From NCBI GenBank assembly GCA_049317545.1, contig JBMOIB010000002.1, positions 1 through 64,000 of the forward strand: DNA of 64,000 nucleotides. The letters run 5' to 3'. The DNA is from REEB506 sp049317545 (GTDB taxonomy: Bacteria; Pseudomonadota; Alphaproteobacteria; Caulobacterales; Aquidulcibacteraceae). Of the stretch, positions 35,493 through 43,971 are shown piece by piece (within the stretch, counting starts at the first letter, position 1; each line of letters begins with the position of its first letter). Made by a program: the position numbers and the translations under genes. The notes under the pieces were generated by a model. It was not told the DNA's origin. It made no database searches and saw only the letters and a program-made list of their open reading frames with translations.

Positions 35493-36750
35493 GATTCTGC
35501 TCGTCGCACGCCGCGAATATCTGGCCTACGTGGGCGCCTGGGGGTTCTGGCTGTCGCTGATCACCACGCCGCTCCTGCTTGCTGTGATGATCGGCGCGCC
35601 GATCCTGCTTCGCCAGGCTGAGCCGGAGCGGCGCATCGCGGTCATTGCCGAGCCCGCCGATGTCGCAGCGCTGGAGCGCGCCTTCTCGGATCAAAGCGAA
35701 GGCGCCGTTGGCGCCCGCTACCGGATCGTGCGGACGCCGGAGACCGATCCGAAAGCCTTGGCCACGGCGTTGACTGGCCAGGGCGACGACGCCCTGTTCG
35801 GCGCCCTGGTCGTGCGGCGCACGGCGAGCGGCGTCGACCTGCAGTATTGGAGCGCCAACCTCACCGATCGCGCGCCGTTGCAAAAGGCCAAAGAGGCGAT
35901 CGGCGAGAGCATGCGGCGTAGCGTTCTGGCGTCGCGCGGCGTCGCCGAGACCGACATCGCCTGGATTCAAAAGCTCGCGCCGAAGGTCAGCCAGTTCGAC
36001 CCACGCGCAGCGCCGGGCGCCGGCGAGGTCTCGGCGAAGGATCGCGCGCCGATGGTCGCGGCCCTGCTCGCGGCATTCCTGCTTTGGACGGCGGTCTTTT
36101 CGATCGCCAACATGCTGCTCTCGGGCGTGATCGAGGAGAAATCGAGCCGCGTGCTCGATACGCTGCTCACCAGCGCGTCGCCCGTCCAGATCCTGGCGGG
36201 GAAGCTGCTCGGCGTGGCGAGCTTGAGCGTAACTCTGTTTGGCGTCTGGGGACTTGCAGGCGCAGCGCTCGCGCCGTTGGCGGCGTCTTCGGCGTCGCCC
36301 AGCGCGCTGGAAGCGTTCCGATCGGTCGCGAACCCGCAATTGCTTGGCCTGTTCGCGGTCTGCTTTCTCGCCGGCTATCTGATGTTCGGCGCGCTCTTCC
36401 TGGCGATCGGGTCTCTGTGCGAGTCGATGCAGGAGGCGCAGACGTTGCTCGGGCCAGTGATCCTGGTCTTGATTATGCCCGTCCTGACGTTCGCGCCGGC
36501 CTTCGAAAACCCGGCCTCACCGGTCGTGCGGATCGCGTCGTGGATTCCACTCTTCACGCCGTTCCTGACGCCATTGCGCGCTGCGGCCGGGCTCGATCCG
36601 GTCGAGGCTGCGGGGCTGGTTGCGGTGATGGGGGCGGCGATCGTCCTGATCCTGATCGGCGCGGGGCGGGTCTTCCAGGCCGGAGTCAGCGGTGCGGCAA
36701 CCGCAGCCGATATCCGCAAGCGGTTCGCGCCGCGCTTGAAGGCAAGCTGA
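35485..36750 (+). CDS. ABC transporter permease (NatB/ABC-2 type)
   Basis: The 421-residue membrane protein has one N-terminal transmembrane helix, a large extracytoplasmic loop (about 45-185) and five or six helices in the second half, including ALLAAFLLWTAVFSIANML and FAVCFLAGYLMFGALFLAI. GVIEEKSSRVLDTLLTSASP is the hallmark of the NatB/ABC-2 family. It forms the channel for the ATPase encoded just upstream, with an 8-bp gene overlap. Confidence 0.92.
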   Translation: MLEILLVARREYLAYVGAWGFWLSLITTPLLLAVMIGAPILLRQAEPERRIAVIAEPADVAALERAFSDQSEGAVGARYRIVRTPETDPKALATALTGQGDDALFGALVVRRTASGVDLQYWSANLTDRAPLQKAKEAIGESMRRSVLASRGVAETDIAWIQKLAPKVSQFDPRAAPGAGEVSAKDRAPMVAALLAAFLLWTAVFSIANMLLSGVIEEKSSRVLDTLLTSASPVQILAGKLLGVASLSVTLFGVWGLAGAALAPLAASSASPSALEAFRSVANPQLLGLFAVCFLAGYLMFGALFLAIGSLCESMQEAQTLLGPVILVLIMPVLTFAPAFENPASPVVRIASWIPLFTPFLTPLRAAAGLDPVEAAGLVAVMGAAIVLILIGAGRVFQAGVSGAATAADIRKRFAPRLKAS

Positions 36751-36782
36751 CGCCGCAGCGGTGTTCGCTGAAACGGTCGCGC

Positions 36783-36814
36783 CAAAGACAAAAGCCGGTC
36801 GGACCGACCGGCTT
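36783..36814 (-). terminator. Intrinsic terminator of rpsU
   Basis: A perfect 11-bp stem (36792-36802 with 36804-36814) has a single-base centre and is followed on the minus strand by CTTTTGTCTTT. It starts 56 bp after the rpsU stop. On the plus strand it could also slow transcription from the ABC operon, though no T-run follows there. Confidence 0.75.
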
Positions 36815-36869
36815 CAGCTTCGACCAAAACCCATACCGGGCGCGGGCCCAAGCCCACCGCCCGCCGGTT

Positions 36870-37088
36870 TTACTTTTTCGGAAGGAGACCTTCGCGCTGC
36901 GCCCGCTTGCGCGCCAGCTTACGGGCCCGGCGAACCGCTTCAGCAGCCTCACGCGCCCGCTTTTCGGAAGGCTTTTCGTAATGATTGCGGCGCTTCATTT
37001 CGCGGAAAGTGCCTTCCCGCTGCATCTTCTTCTTGAGGGCCTTCAACGCCTGATCGACGTTGTTGTCCCGAACGAAAATCTGAACCAG
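36870..37088 (-). CDS. rpsU: 30S ribosomal protein S21, apparent CTG start
   Basis: The 72-residue basic protein (QIFVRDNNVDQALKALKKKM, then RKLARKRAQREGLLPKK) is S21, which helps initiation by the 30S subunit. The family begins MVQ(I/V)FVRDNN, and the aligned first codon here is CTG at 37088-37086. GAGGAGG lies exactly 7 nt upstream, an optimal distance. The only upstream in-frame starts would add unrelated residues, and the nearest, a GTG 11 codons up, has no ribosome site. The intrinsic terminator follows. Confidence 0.92.
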   Translation of the reverse strand: MVQIFVRDNNVDQALKALKKKMQREGTFREMKRRNHYEKPSEKRAREAAEAVRRARKLARKRAQREGLLPKK

Positions 37089-37095
37089 GGCCCGT

Positions 37096-37102
37096 CCTCC
37101 TC
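37096..37102 (-). promoter_or_regulatory. Strong Shine-Dalgarno that fixes the rpsU start at CTG
   Basis: GAGGAGG on the minus strand is near-perfectly complementary to the 16S tail. Seven bases (ACGGGCC) separate it from CTG. No ATG, GTG or TTG lies 4-12 nt downstream in the S21 frame. Confidence 0.75.
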
Positions 37103-37311
37103 GATGCGCCACGGATTTTGGACGCGGGGACGTGAATATCCCCACCGTTCCGCGACCGCCGAACTGCGCGAAGGGCTCCGATACCAAAAGGCGGGCCTTG
37201 TGTCTATCGCCGGGAGGGCGGACGGCGCATGCGCCCCTTCGCCGCCCGAGCCGCCTCCAATGCGGCGCTTCGCCCCTTCAGAACCTGCAGCCGGCGCTCT
37301 AAGTTGTCGCC

Positions 37312-37971
37312 ATGGCGATTGAAACTCCCTCCGCCGCCCTGCGGGCGCGCTTGCTGGACGCAATGATGCACGAGGCCGCGCGCCTGGGGTGGACGGGCGC
37401 CGCTGTGGCCGCCGCCGCCCGCACCGCGGGTCTTACCGAGGCCGAAGCGCACCTTGCAGCGCCGGGCGGCGCGGTGGAGCTGCTCGAGGCTTTTGCTGCT
37501 TGGGCCGATGACCAAATGGTGGACGGTCTCGCGCGCCTCGATATGCCGCGCATGAAGATCCGCGAAAAGGTCACTGCCGCGATCCGCCTGCGGCTCGAAG
37601 CAGCCGAACCGTTCAAACACGCCGCGCGCCGCGGCGCCCGGCTTCTGGCGGTTCGCCGGATGGCCCCTTTAGCGGCGCGATTGGGCTGGGCGACCGCCGA
37701 CAGGATCTGGCGCGCGCTCGGCGACGTCAGCACGGACGGCAATTATTACTCCAAGCGCGCCATCTTGTCGGCCGTCCATACGGCTGTGTTCGCCCGCTGG
37801 CTGGTCGACGCCAGTCCCGGACACGCGGACACTTGGTTCTTTCTCGACCGACGCATAGAAAACGTGATGCAGTTCGAGAAGATGAAGGGGCGTGCAGCCA
37901 CTGTGGGTCTTGCGGCGCGGCTCGCGCTGGCGCGGGTTGCGCGCTGGCGTTACGGCAATGGCGCCGCCTGA
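37312..37971 (+). CDS. COQ9 family ubiquinone biosynthesis protein
   Basis: The 219-residue protein has a TetR-like N-terminal helix bundle and the COQ9 core: NYYSKRAILSAVHTAVFARWL and TWFFLDRRIENVMQFEKMK. COQ9 binds lipids and helps the COQ7-type hydroxylation step of ubiquinone synthesis. It therefore belongs with ubiG at 3.4 kb, though not in the same operon. ATG 37312 matches family length. Confidence 0.9.
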   Translation: MAIETPSAALRARLLDAMMHEAARLGWTGAAVAAAARTAGLTEAEAHLAAPGGAVELLEAFAAWADDQMVDGLARLDMPRMKIREKVTAAIRLRLEAAEPFKHAARRGARLLAVRRMAPLAARLGWATADRIWRALGDVSTDGNYYSKRAILSAVHTAVFARWLVDASPGHADTWFFLDRRIENVMQFEKMKGRAATVGLAARLALARVARWRYGNGAA

Positions 37972-37982
37972 GGGCGGCGCCC

Positions 37983-38024
37983 ACAAAAAAGCCCGCTCCG
38001 CCGATGGTCCGACGGCGACGGGCT
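37983..38024 (-). terminator. Intrinsic terminator of the HTH gene
   Basis: On the minus strand AGCCCG (38024-38019) pairs with CGGGCT (37995-37990), with partial pairing of the CGCCG blocks between, and TTTTTTG follows. It sits 26 bp after the HTH stop and 10 bp after the convergent COQ9 stop. Confidence 0.75.
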
Positions 38025-38049
38025 CTCAAATACGCCTACGCGTTTAGCC

Positions 38050-38241
38050 TCAGTCGGCGGCGGCGGCGAAGTTTGCGTTCTCGTTCAGAAAGCGCTCCAG
38101 GTCCTTGACCGTAATGCGCCATTCGCGACCGAACTTAATCGCCCGCAATTTGCCATGGCGAATCCAGGCCCGGATGGTGCTTTCCTTGACCTTGAGATGC
38201 TCAGCCGTCTCATGCACCGTCAACAATGGCCTGTTCATCAT
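38050..38241 (-). CDS. Excisionase-family helix-turn-helix DNA-binding protein
   Basis: A 63-residue single-domain protein of the MerR-like excisionase class (HTH_17): LTVHETAEHLKVKESTIRAW, then a wing GREWRITVKDLERFL. It is monocistronic with its own terminator. No integrase, att site or phage gene is nearby, so it is more likely a chromosomal regulator than a recombination factor. Two adjacent ATG codons (38241, 38238) begin it. An inverted repeat 52 bp upstream is a possible operator. Confidence 0.85.
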   Translation of the reverse strand: MMNRPLLTVHETAEHLKVKESTIRAWIRHGKLRAIKFGREWRITVKDLERFLNENANFAAAAD

Positions 38242-38292
38242 TGGCCAAACCCCTCACTAAACGCGACTCATTCTAGACAAGCGCCCGCAGAT

Positions 38293-38311
38293 TGGACAGA
38301 GGAATTGTCCA
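38293..38311. promoter_or_regulatory. Inverted repeat upstream of the excisionase-like gene
   Basis: TGGACA and TGTCCA are perfect 6-bp arms with a 7-bp spacer. The repeat lies 52 bp upstream of the HTH start, in the position of an autoregulatory operator. A second small repeat GCCGAT/ATCGGC (38336-38354) lies between it and the purK stop. Confidence 0.35.
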
Positions 38312-38364
38312 CATTGCGGTCGGTGCGACGTTACGGCCGATTTTCGCGATCGGCGCGAGTCTGG

Positions 38365-39441
38365 TCAGACCGAATCGCCCAGCACCGTGACATGGCCCAT
38401 CTTTCGTCCCGGCCTGATGTCGCGCTTGCCGTACAGATGCACCTTCGCGTTGGAGGCGGCGGCGAAGTTTGGCCACGCGAGGACATCGTCACCGATCAGA
38501 TTGATCATGCGCGCCGCCGCTCTGCGGGACGGATCGCCCAGCGGCCAGCCGGCCACCGCCCGTATGTGCTGCTCAAATTGGCCAGTTGCGCAGGCGTCCG
38601 GCGTCCAATGTCCCGAATTGTGCACGCGCGGGGCCATCTCGTTGGCGAGCAGGGTCATGTCCGGCAGCACGAACAATTCGAGCGCGAGGACGCCGACGTA
38701 GTCCAGTCGCTCCACCAATGCGCTGGCGTAGGAGAAGGCTTGCGCCGCGGTTTCCGGCGTAAGCGCCGCGGGTGCAATCGTTTCGACGAGAATGCCGTCG
38801 CTGTGTCGGTTTTCGCAAAGGTCGTAGCAGCGGACCGCCCCGTCGACGCTTCGAGCGGCGACGACCGAGCATTCGCGTTCAAAGCCGGCGGCGGCCTCTA
38901 GGATCGCCGGCGCCGCGCCGATCGCGTCCCAGGCTGCGGTGGCCTCGCTGGCGTCGCGGACCCAGATTTGCCCTTTGCCATCATAGCCAAAGCGCCGCGT
39001 CTTGAGCAGCGCCGGGGCGCCCAGGGCCAGCAGCGCCGACGCGATGTCGGCAGGACCGTCGATGGCGCGATAAGCGACGGTTGGAACGCCTGCGGCGTTC
39101 AAAAAGGCCTTTTCGGCAAGTCGGTCCTGCGCCGTTGCGAGCGCCAAGGCTCCAGGCCGCACCACCGCGCCGGCGGCGAGCAGCGTTTCAACCGCTGCGG
39201 CCGGCACATTCTCGAACTCGAAGGTGACGACGTCGACGGCGGCCCCAAAGGCCGCCAGCGCCGCCTCGTCTTCGTACGCGGCGATGACGTGACGCGCCGC
39301 GACCCTGGAGGCTGGGCAGTCAGGCTCCGGCGCGTAGATGTGGACGTCAAATCCCAATTCGGCGGCCGCCAACGCAAGCATCCGCCCCAACTGCCCGCCG
39401 CCGAGAATGCCGATCGTCGCGCCGGGCGCCAGAATGCTCAA
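38365..39441 (-). CDS. purK: 5-(carboxyamino)imidazole ribonucleotide synthase
   Basis: The 358-residue ATP-grasp enzyme makes N5-CAIR from AIR, bicarbonate and ATP. Signatures are IGILGGGQLGRML (12-24), KTRRFGYDGKGQ and NEMAPRVHNSGHWT. The start is TTG 39441, overlapping the purE stop as TTGA; an upstream extension would run inside purE. It completes the purEK pair. Confidence 0.95.
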   Translation of the reverse strand: MSILAPGATIGILGGGQLGRMLALAAAELGFDVHIYAPEPDCPASRVAARHVIAAYEDEAALAAFGAAVDVVTFEFENVPAAAVETLLAAGAVVRPGALALATAQDRLAEKAFLNAAGVPTVAYRAIDGPADIASALLALGAPALLKTRRFGYDGKGQIWVRDASEATAAWDAIGAAPAILEAAAGFERECSVVAARSVDGAVRCYDLCENRHSDGILVETIAPAALTPETAAQAFSYASALVERLDYVGVLALELFVLPDMTLLANEMAPRVHNSGHWTPDACATGQFEQHIRAVAGWPLGDPSRRAAARMINLIGDDVLAWPNFAAASNAKVHLYGKRDIRPGRKMGHVTVLGDSV

Positions 39442-39953
39442 GGCGCGTCCTCTGTGGGGTCGAGGCCGACTGATTCGGTTTGCGCGGTGCGCCACACATC
39501 TAGGCGCGAAGCGAGCTGCGGGTCGGAAAGGGCGAGAATCGCAGCCGCCAGGAGGCCGGCATTGGCCGCGCCGGCGGGGCCGATCGCCAGCGTCGCAACC
39601 GGCACGCCCTTCGGCATCTGGACGATCGACAACAGGCTATCGACGCCCTGGAGCGCCGCGCTCTTCACCGGCACGCCGAGCACGGGCAGCGGCGTCATGG
39701 CGGCTGTCATTCCAGGCAGGTGCGCCGCGCCGCCTGCGCCGGCGATGATCACCTTCAGCCCGCGGTCCTTCGCCGATTTCGCATAGGCGACCAATCGATC
39801 CGGCGTGCGATGGGCTGAAACGACCTGCGCTTCAAAGGACACGCCGAGCGCTTCGAGCACGTTGGCCGCGTGCTTCATGGTCTCCCAATCGGATCGGCTC
39901 CCCATGATGAGGCCCACAGCGGGAGCGTCGGCGGCGGTGGGGAAATCGGGCAT
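39438..39953 (-). CDS. purE: N5-carboxyaminoimidazole ribonucleotide mutase
   Basis: The 171-residue class I PurE converts N5-CAIR to CAIR. GLIMGSRSDWETM (14-26) and SAHRTPDR (46-53) hold the active-site Ser, Asp and His, and AGAGGAAHLPGM follows. The C-terminal tail is slightly long and acidic. It is first in the purEK operon and divergent from the KDPG aldolase gene across a 188-bp gap. Confidence 0.95.
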   Translation of the reverse strand: MPDFPTAADAPAVGLIMGSRSDWETMKHAANVLEALGVSFEAQVVSAHRTPDRLVAYAKSAKDRGLKVIIAGAGGAAHLPGMTAAMTPLPVLGVPVKSAALQGVDSLLSIVQMPKGVPVATLAIGPAGAANAGLLAAAILALSDPQLASRLDVWRTAQTESVGLDPTEDAP

Positions 39954-40141
39954 CAGCTCATCCGCGGTGGAGCGAAAAGAAGCGCGGCACTATAGAGGCG
40001 GACCGGGGAGCGGCAAGCGACGCGAAGGACTGGCGCGCGTACGCATCCGCCGAGCCATTGCATCCCGGCCAGATCTGTCGGACGCGTTCGAAGCACGCCG
40101 GCGACGCCGCAGCTTCAAACTGCGCAAAGGAGCCCAGCACG

Positions 40142-40777
40142 ATGGAACTGGATCGCATTCTCGGACTGGGCCCAGTGATTTGCGTGGTCGTGATCGACGA
40201 TGCGCGCGACGCCGTTGCAATCGCAGAGGCTCTGGTCGAAGAAGGCCTTCCCGCGATCGAAGTGACGCTGCGGACTCCGGCCGCTACGGCTGCGATCGCC
40301 GCCATGTCCAACGTCCAGGGAGCGGTGGTTGGCGCAGGCACCGTGCTCAATGCCGATGACGTCGCGCGCAGCATAGATTCGGGCGCCCGATTCCTGGTTT
40401 CGCCGGGGTTGACGGACAATGTCGCGAACGCAGCTGCGCAGCGCCGCGCCCCCTTGCTCGCTGGCGTCGCGAGCGCGAGCGACATCATGCGCGGCCTCGA
40501 CCTCGGTCTGCGCCAATTCAAGTTCTTTCCTGCGGAAGCGAGCGGCGGCGTCAATATGCTGCGCGCCTTTCATGGTCCGTTTCCGGACGTTCGCTTTTGC
40601 CCGACCGGCGGCGTCACGGCGTTGAATGCAGCCCACTATCTCGCTTTGCCCAACGTGGCGTGCGTTGGCGGGTCGTGGATTGTCCCGCGTGGCGCGCTTG
40701 ACGTCGACGCCGTGCGGCTGGCTGCACGCGCAGCCTCGGCGCTCAGCCGCCGCGGGAGCGAATCGCAGCCGTCGTAG
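40142..40777 (+). CDS. eda: 2-dehydro-3-deoxyphosphogluconate (KDPG) aldolase
   Basis: The 211-residue class I aldolase has the Schiff-base Lys127 in RQFKFFPAE, catalytic Glu40 in AIEVTLRT and the phosphate loop CPTGGV. It splits KDPG to pyruvate and glyceraldehyde-3-phosphate at the end of the Entner-Doudoroff path; no edd is in the window. AAAGGAG lies 11 nt before ATG 40142. The gene stands alone. Confidence 0.93.
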   Translation: MELDRILGLGPVICVVVIDDARDAVAIAEALVEEGLPAIEVTLRTPAATAAIAAMSNVQGAVVGAGTVLNADDVARSIDSGARFLVSPGLTDNVANAAAQRRAPLLAGVASASDIMRGLDLGLRQFKFFPAEASGGVNMLRAFHGPFPDVRFCPTGGVTALNAAHYLALPNVACVGGSWIVPRGALDVDAVRLAARAASALSRRGSESQPS

Positions 40778-40891
40778 GCCGTATCCGAGCGGCGCCGGGG
40801 CGGCCCAAAATGAGGCTCGTCCCTGAGCCGTCGCGCGCCGCCAATCAGGGGGATTCACCTGACGTTTACCACGTGCAGGCAGGGTCCCCCC

Positions 40892-41509
40892 ATGACCGCT
40901 CCGCGCCATTCAGTTCAAGATGATCTGGCCGACCTCGCTGCACACTTCGGGTTCGAGATGGCGGCGCTGCCCAGGAACGTGCAGGACGCGTTTGCCGCCG
41001 TCATCGATGCGCTGCATGACGCCGAGGATCTCGCCGATCACGACCCACTGGCGCCGGTCCTGAACCGGCGGGCCTTCCACCGCACGTTGCAGCGGGCCTT
41101 GGCGCACGTCGAACGCTACGGCCGGAAGTCGGCGGTGCTTTATCTCGATCTCGACGACTTTAAATCGGTCAACGATCGCTACGGCCACGCGGCCGGCGAC
41201 GCGGTGCTGCGCCACATTGCGCGCCTCCTCCTCGACAACGTGCGTGAAAGCGACAGCGTCGGGCGGCTCGGCGGAGATGAGTTCGGCCTGATTCTCGCGG
41301 AAGCTGGGCCCGCAGAGGCAGCGGCGAAGGCCCACGCACTGCGCGAATTGATTGCGCGAACGCCGCTCACCTTCGAAGGCGTCAGCCACTCGATCGCCGC
41401 CTCGATCGGCTGGCACGTGCTGCAAGCGCCGGATGATGTGGAAGGCGCGATCGCGCGCGCCGACGAGGCCATGTACGCGACGAAGCCGCGCTTGGCCCGC
41501 GCCGGCTGA
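40892..41509 (+). CDS. Diguanylate cyclase (GGDEF domain)
   Basis: The 205-residue protein has a 50-residue helical N-terminus and one GGDEF domain. The active site is intact at 127-131. The product-inhibition motif RxxD (Arg118-Asp121) lies five residues upstream, so c-di-GMP feedback is expected. DPLAPVLNRRAF matches the D-x-LT-x-L-x-NR entry motif with Pro-Val for the Thr-Gly-Leu part. No sensor domain is visible and no transmembrane helix, so activity is set by expression or partners. It is convergent with a DUF465 gene. Confidence 0.93.
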   Translation: MTAPRHSVQDDLADLAAHFGFEMAALPRNVQDAFAAVIDALHDAEDLADHDPLAPVLNRRAFHRTLQRALAHVERYGRKSAVLYLDLDDFKSVNDRYGHAAGDAVLRHIARLLLDNVRESDSVGRLGGDEFGLILAEAGPAEAAAKAHALRELIARTPLTFEGVSHSIAASIGWHVLQAPDDVEGAIARADEAMYATKPRLARAG

Positions 41510-41516
41510 GCCTTCG

Positions 41517-41744
41517 TCAGGCGATGATGTCCGGCATCAGCTGATCTTCAATCCATTGGATCTGATCGCGCAGTGTGAGCTTGCGCTTTTTCAGCCGTGC
41601 GATCTGCAAACCGTCGCCCGCCGAATCCTGCAGCGCCGCGATGGCGGCGTCGAGCGCGCGGTGCTCTTCCCGCAATTCCCCGAGCCGCACGCGCAGCGCG
41701 CGTACGTCGGGGGTGTCGTCGAAGGTTTCACTGTCGGCCGCCAT
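41517..41744 (-). CDS. DUF465 (YdcH-like) small protein
   Basis: A 75-residue coiled-coil protein: RALRVRLGELREEHRALDAAI then IARLKKRKLTLRDQI match the DUF465 pattern of two helices with LKKRKLxLKDxI. Function in the family is not known. It is divergent from a second, shorter DUF465 gene at 41912, an unusual local pairing, and its stop lies only 7 bp from the diguanylate cyclase stop. Confidence 0.85.
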   Translation of the reverse strand: MAADSETFDDTPDVRALRVRLGELREEHRALDAAIAALQDSAGDGLQIARLKKRKLTLRDQIQWIEDQLMPDIIA

Positions 41745-41911
41745 GCGCGCTCGCGAAGGTCGTCGGATCGGAATGATTCAAGCTCCACCAGATCACACAG
41801 GAGCCCCCGGCGACGCAAGGTTGACGCCGGTGAACCATGTAACACGAAGTGATCGGACAGGCTCCGCCGACAATGATTGACTGAGGCGTCCGACCAGCAT
41901 GGAGGCGGCTC

Positions 41912-42085
41912 ATGGCGCTTGAAGCGCGGCTTCGCGAACTCGACAGCCGGCATCGCGATCTCGATGCGACTATCCAGCAAGAGACCCGACGACCGGCCAC
42001 GGACGACGCTCGAATAGCCGCTCTCAAGCGACAGAAGCTCCGCATAAAAGAAGAGATCGAGACGCTCCGGGCGAAGCTTCGCTAG
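41912..42085 (+). CDS. Short DUF465 (YdcH-like) protein
   Basis: A 57-residue protein read directly from the sequence: MALEARLRELDSRHRDLD then IAALKRQKLRIKEEIETLR. The LKRQKLRIKEEI block is the DUF465 hallmark. GGAGGCGG lies 5-12 nt before ATG 41912. It is divergent from the 75-residue paralogue across 167 bp and ends 14 bp before the convergent SDR gene. Confidence 0.8.
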   Translation: MALEARLRELDSRHRDLDATIQQETRRPATDDARIAALKRQKLRIKEEIETLRAKLR

Positions 42086-42099
42086 CCCTGGCGGCGCGT

Positions 42100-42900
42100 T
42101 CAATACAGATCGCGCATCGCGTCAAATGCGGCGTCCAATTCCGATATGCGCGCATGCATATCGGTTTGGATGTGCGGCTGCGTGGGAATGTAAAACAGCC
42201 CGCGCTCGAGGCCGGCGATCGCGCGTTCGGCGCACGCTTCCGCCGAGATCAATTGGCTCTCGAACGCGGTTTTGCGCGCGGGATCCATTCCCTCGCCGAA
42301 TCGCCCGCTCGCCATCGCCGCCTGGAACGGCTCGGTCAGGACCGGACCAGGAAACAGCAGCGCTGGTGCCAGCGGACCGTCGCGCCATTCCTCGCGCATC
42401 CATTCGACGAGAATGAGAAGCGCGTGTTTCGTGGCGGCGTAGGCCCCGAGTTTCATCTCGCGGACCGCGTCGGGAATGCCGAGTGAATTTTCCGATGCTG
42501 TGAATAGAATGCGGCCGGTTCGCCCCGCCGCCTGGAGGCGACGCAAATAGGCCTGCGCGACGAACAGCGCGCTGTTGAAATTCACGCCGAACAGCAGATC
42601 GAGATTGGCTTCGGTCGTCGTCGCCAAGGCCTTGTTGCGCCCGATTCCGGCGTTCGAGCAGACGAGATCGATCGGGCCGTTGGCGGCGATCGCGGCGTCG
42701 ATCATCGCCTCGACCTGGCCTTGGTCCGAGACGTCGCAGGCAATTGCCGTCGCGCCGATGGCCTGGGCTTTTAGGCGCAAGGCGTCGATCGCGACGTCCG
42801 CCGTCGAAACGCGTGCGCCCCTTGCGGCGAAAGCCGCCGCCAGAGCGCGCCCGATGCCGGACGCGGCTCCCGTCACTAAAACGTGTGCGCCGTTCCACAT
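42100..42900 (-). CDS. Short-chain dehydrogenase/reductase (SDR)
   Basis: The 266-residue classical SDR has the NAD(P) motif TGAASGIG (10-17), NAG at about 83, the catalytic Ser in TASENS and YAATK. STADVAID at the end of strand 2 has Asp, which favours NAD(H). Substrate unknown. ATG 42900 gives MWNGAHVLVTG; an upstream extension of 15 codons is unlikely. It sits downstream of rpoH on the same strand across a 112-bp gap and probably has its own promoter. Confidence 0.92.
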   Translation of the reverse strand: MWNGAHVLVTGAASGIGRALAAAFAARGARVSTADVAIDALRLKAQAIGATAIACDVSDQGQVEAMIDAAIAANGPIDLVCSNAGIGRNKALATTTEANLDLLFGVNFNSALFVAQAYLRRLQAAGRTGRILFTASENSLGIPDAVREMKLGAYAATKHALLILVEWMREEWRDGPLAPALLFPGPVLTEPFQAAMASGRFGEGMDPARKTAFESQLISAEACAERAIAGLERGLFYIPTQPHIQTDMHARISELDAAFDAMRDLY

Positions 42901-43012
42901 GAGCGATTCCCCAGCTTTCTCGTTTCGAAAGCCGAGGAGTCGCACAGGTTTGCGGGATCGCCTAGATCGGCTGGCCGCTACTGCGGCTTCCGATCAAAAT
43001 GCGTTTAGCCGC

Positions 43013-43912
43013 CTAAGCGTCAGCCGTTTCCATCATGCCGCGCGCCGTCGCGGACTCGCGCATCGCCTTTTGCAGCTTTTCGAATGCGCGCACTTCGATT
43101 TGGCGCACGCGTTCGCGGCTCACGCCATATTCCTTGGAGAGGTCCTCGAGCGTCGCCGGTTCGTCCTTGAGACGACGCTCGCGGATGATGTGGCGCTCGC
43201 GTTCGGAGAGCGTCGCGAGCGCGGCGTTCAGGAGGCCCATGCGCGCGTCGTATTCTTCGGAATTCGCGACCGTCGATTCCTGGCTCTCGGCGTTGTCGTC
43301 GGTCAGCCAATCCTGCCATTCGGCGTCGCCTTCCACGCCGACCGGCGCGTTGAGGCTCGCGTCTGGGCCGGCGAGGCGGCGGTTCATCTGGATGACGTCG
43401 TCGTCGGTCACGGCGAGTTTGTGCGCGATCGTCTTGACGTGCTCGGGGCGAAGGTCGCCTTCCTCAAGCGCCGCCATCTCGCCCTTGAGGCGGCGGAGAT
43501 TGAAGAACAGCTTCTTCTGGGCCGCGGTGGTGCCCATCTTCACGAGCGACCAGGAGCGCAGGATGTATTCCTGGATCGCGGCGCGGATCCACCACATGGC
43601 GTAGGTCGCCAGACGGAAGCCGCGCTCCGGCTCGAACTTCTTCACGGCCTGCATCAGGCCCACATTGCCTTCGCTGATCACTTCGCCGATCGGCAGGCCG
43701 TAGCCGCGATAGCCCATGGCGATCTTTGCGACGAGGCGAAGGTGTGAGGTGACGAGCTTGTGCGCGGATTGCGTATCGCCATCCTCGCGCCAGCGCTTCG
43801 CCAGCATGTATTCTTCGTCCTTGGCGAGCATGGGAAATTTGCGGATCTCCTGGAGATACCGCTGAAGCCCAAGCTCGGGCGAGAGTGCGACGGTCAATGC
43901 CGTTGAGGCCAT
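43013..43912 (-). CDS. rpoH: RNA polymerase sigma-32 factor RpoH
   Basis: The 299-residue sigma factor contains region 2 (LVTSHLRLVAKIAMGYRGYG, ISEGNVGLMQAVKKFEP), the aromatic-rich FRLATYAMWWIRAAIQEYIL of region 2.3/2.4 and region 4 (LEDLSKEYGVSRERVRQIE). The RpoH box, AQKKLFFNLRRLK, confirms a heat-shock sigma. ATG 43912 follows TAGGGG; an upstream TTG is less likely. The 5' leader contains strong hairpins, which may matter for temperature or translational control. Confidence 0.96.
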   Translation of the reverse strand: MASTALTVALSPELGLQRYLQEIRKFPMLAKDEEYMLAKRWREDGDTQSAHKLVTSHLRLVAKIAMGYRGYGLPIGEVISEGNVGLMQAVKKFEPERGFRLATYAMWWIRAAIQEYILRSWSLVKMGTTAAQKKLFFNLRRLKGEMAALEEGDLRPEHVKTIAHKLAVTDDDVIQMNRRLAGPDASLNAPVGVEGDAEWQDWLTDDNAESQESTVANSEEYDARMGLLNAALATLSERERHIIRERRLKDEPATLEDLSKEYGVSRERVRQIEVRAFEKLQKAMRESATARGMMETADA

Positions 43913-43971
43913 AATCAAATCCCCTAAAGCCCGCCTGCATGGGGCCCGACAGTCGTACTACGCACCGCCGG

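Noticed and set aside
38050..38241. Prophage or integrative element because of the excisionase-like gene
   Set aside because: No integrase, repeats at boundaries, tRNA gene or compositional change around it.
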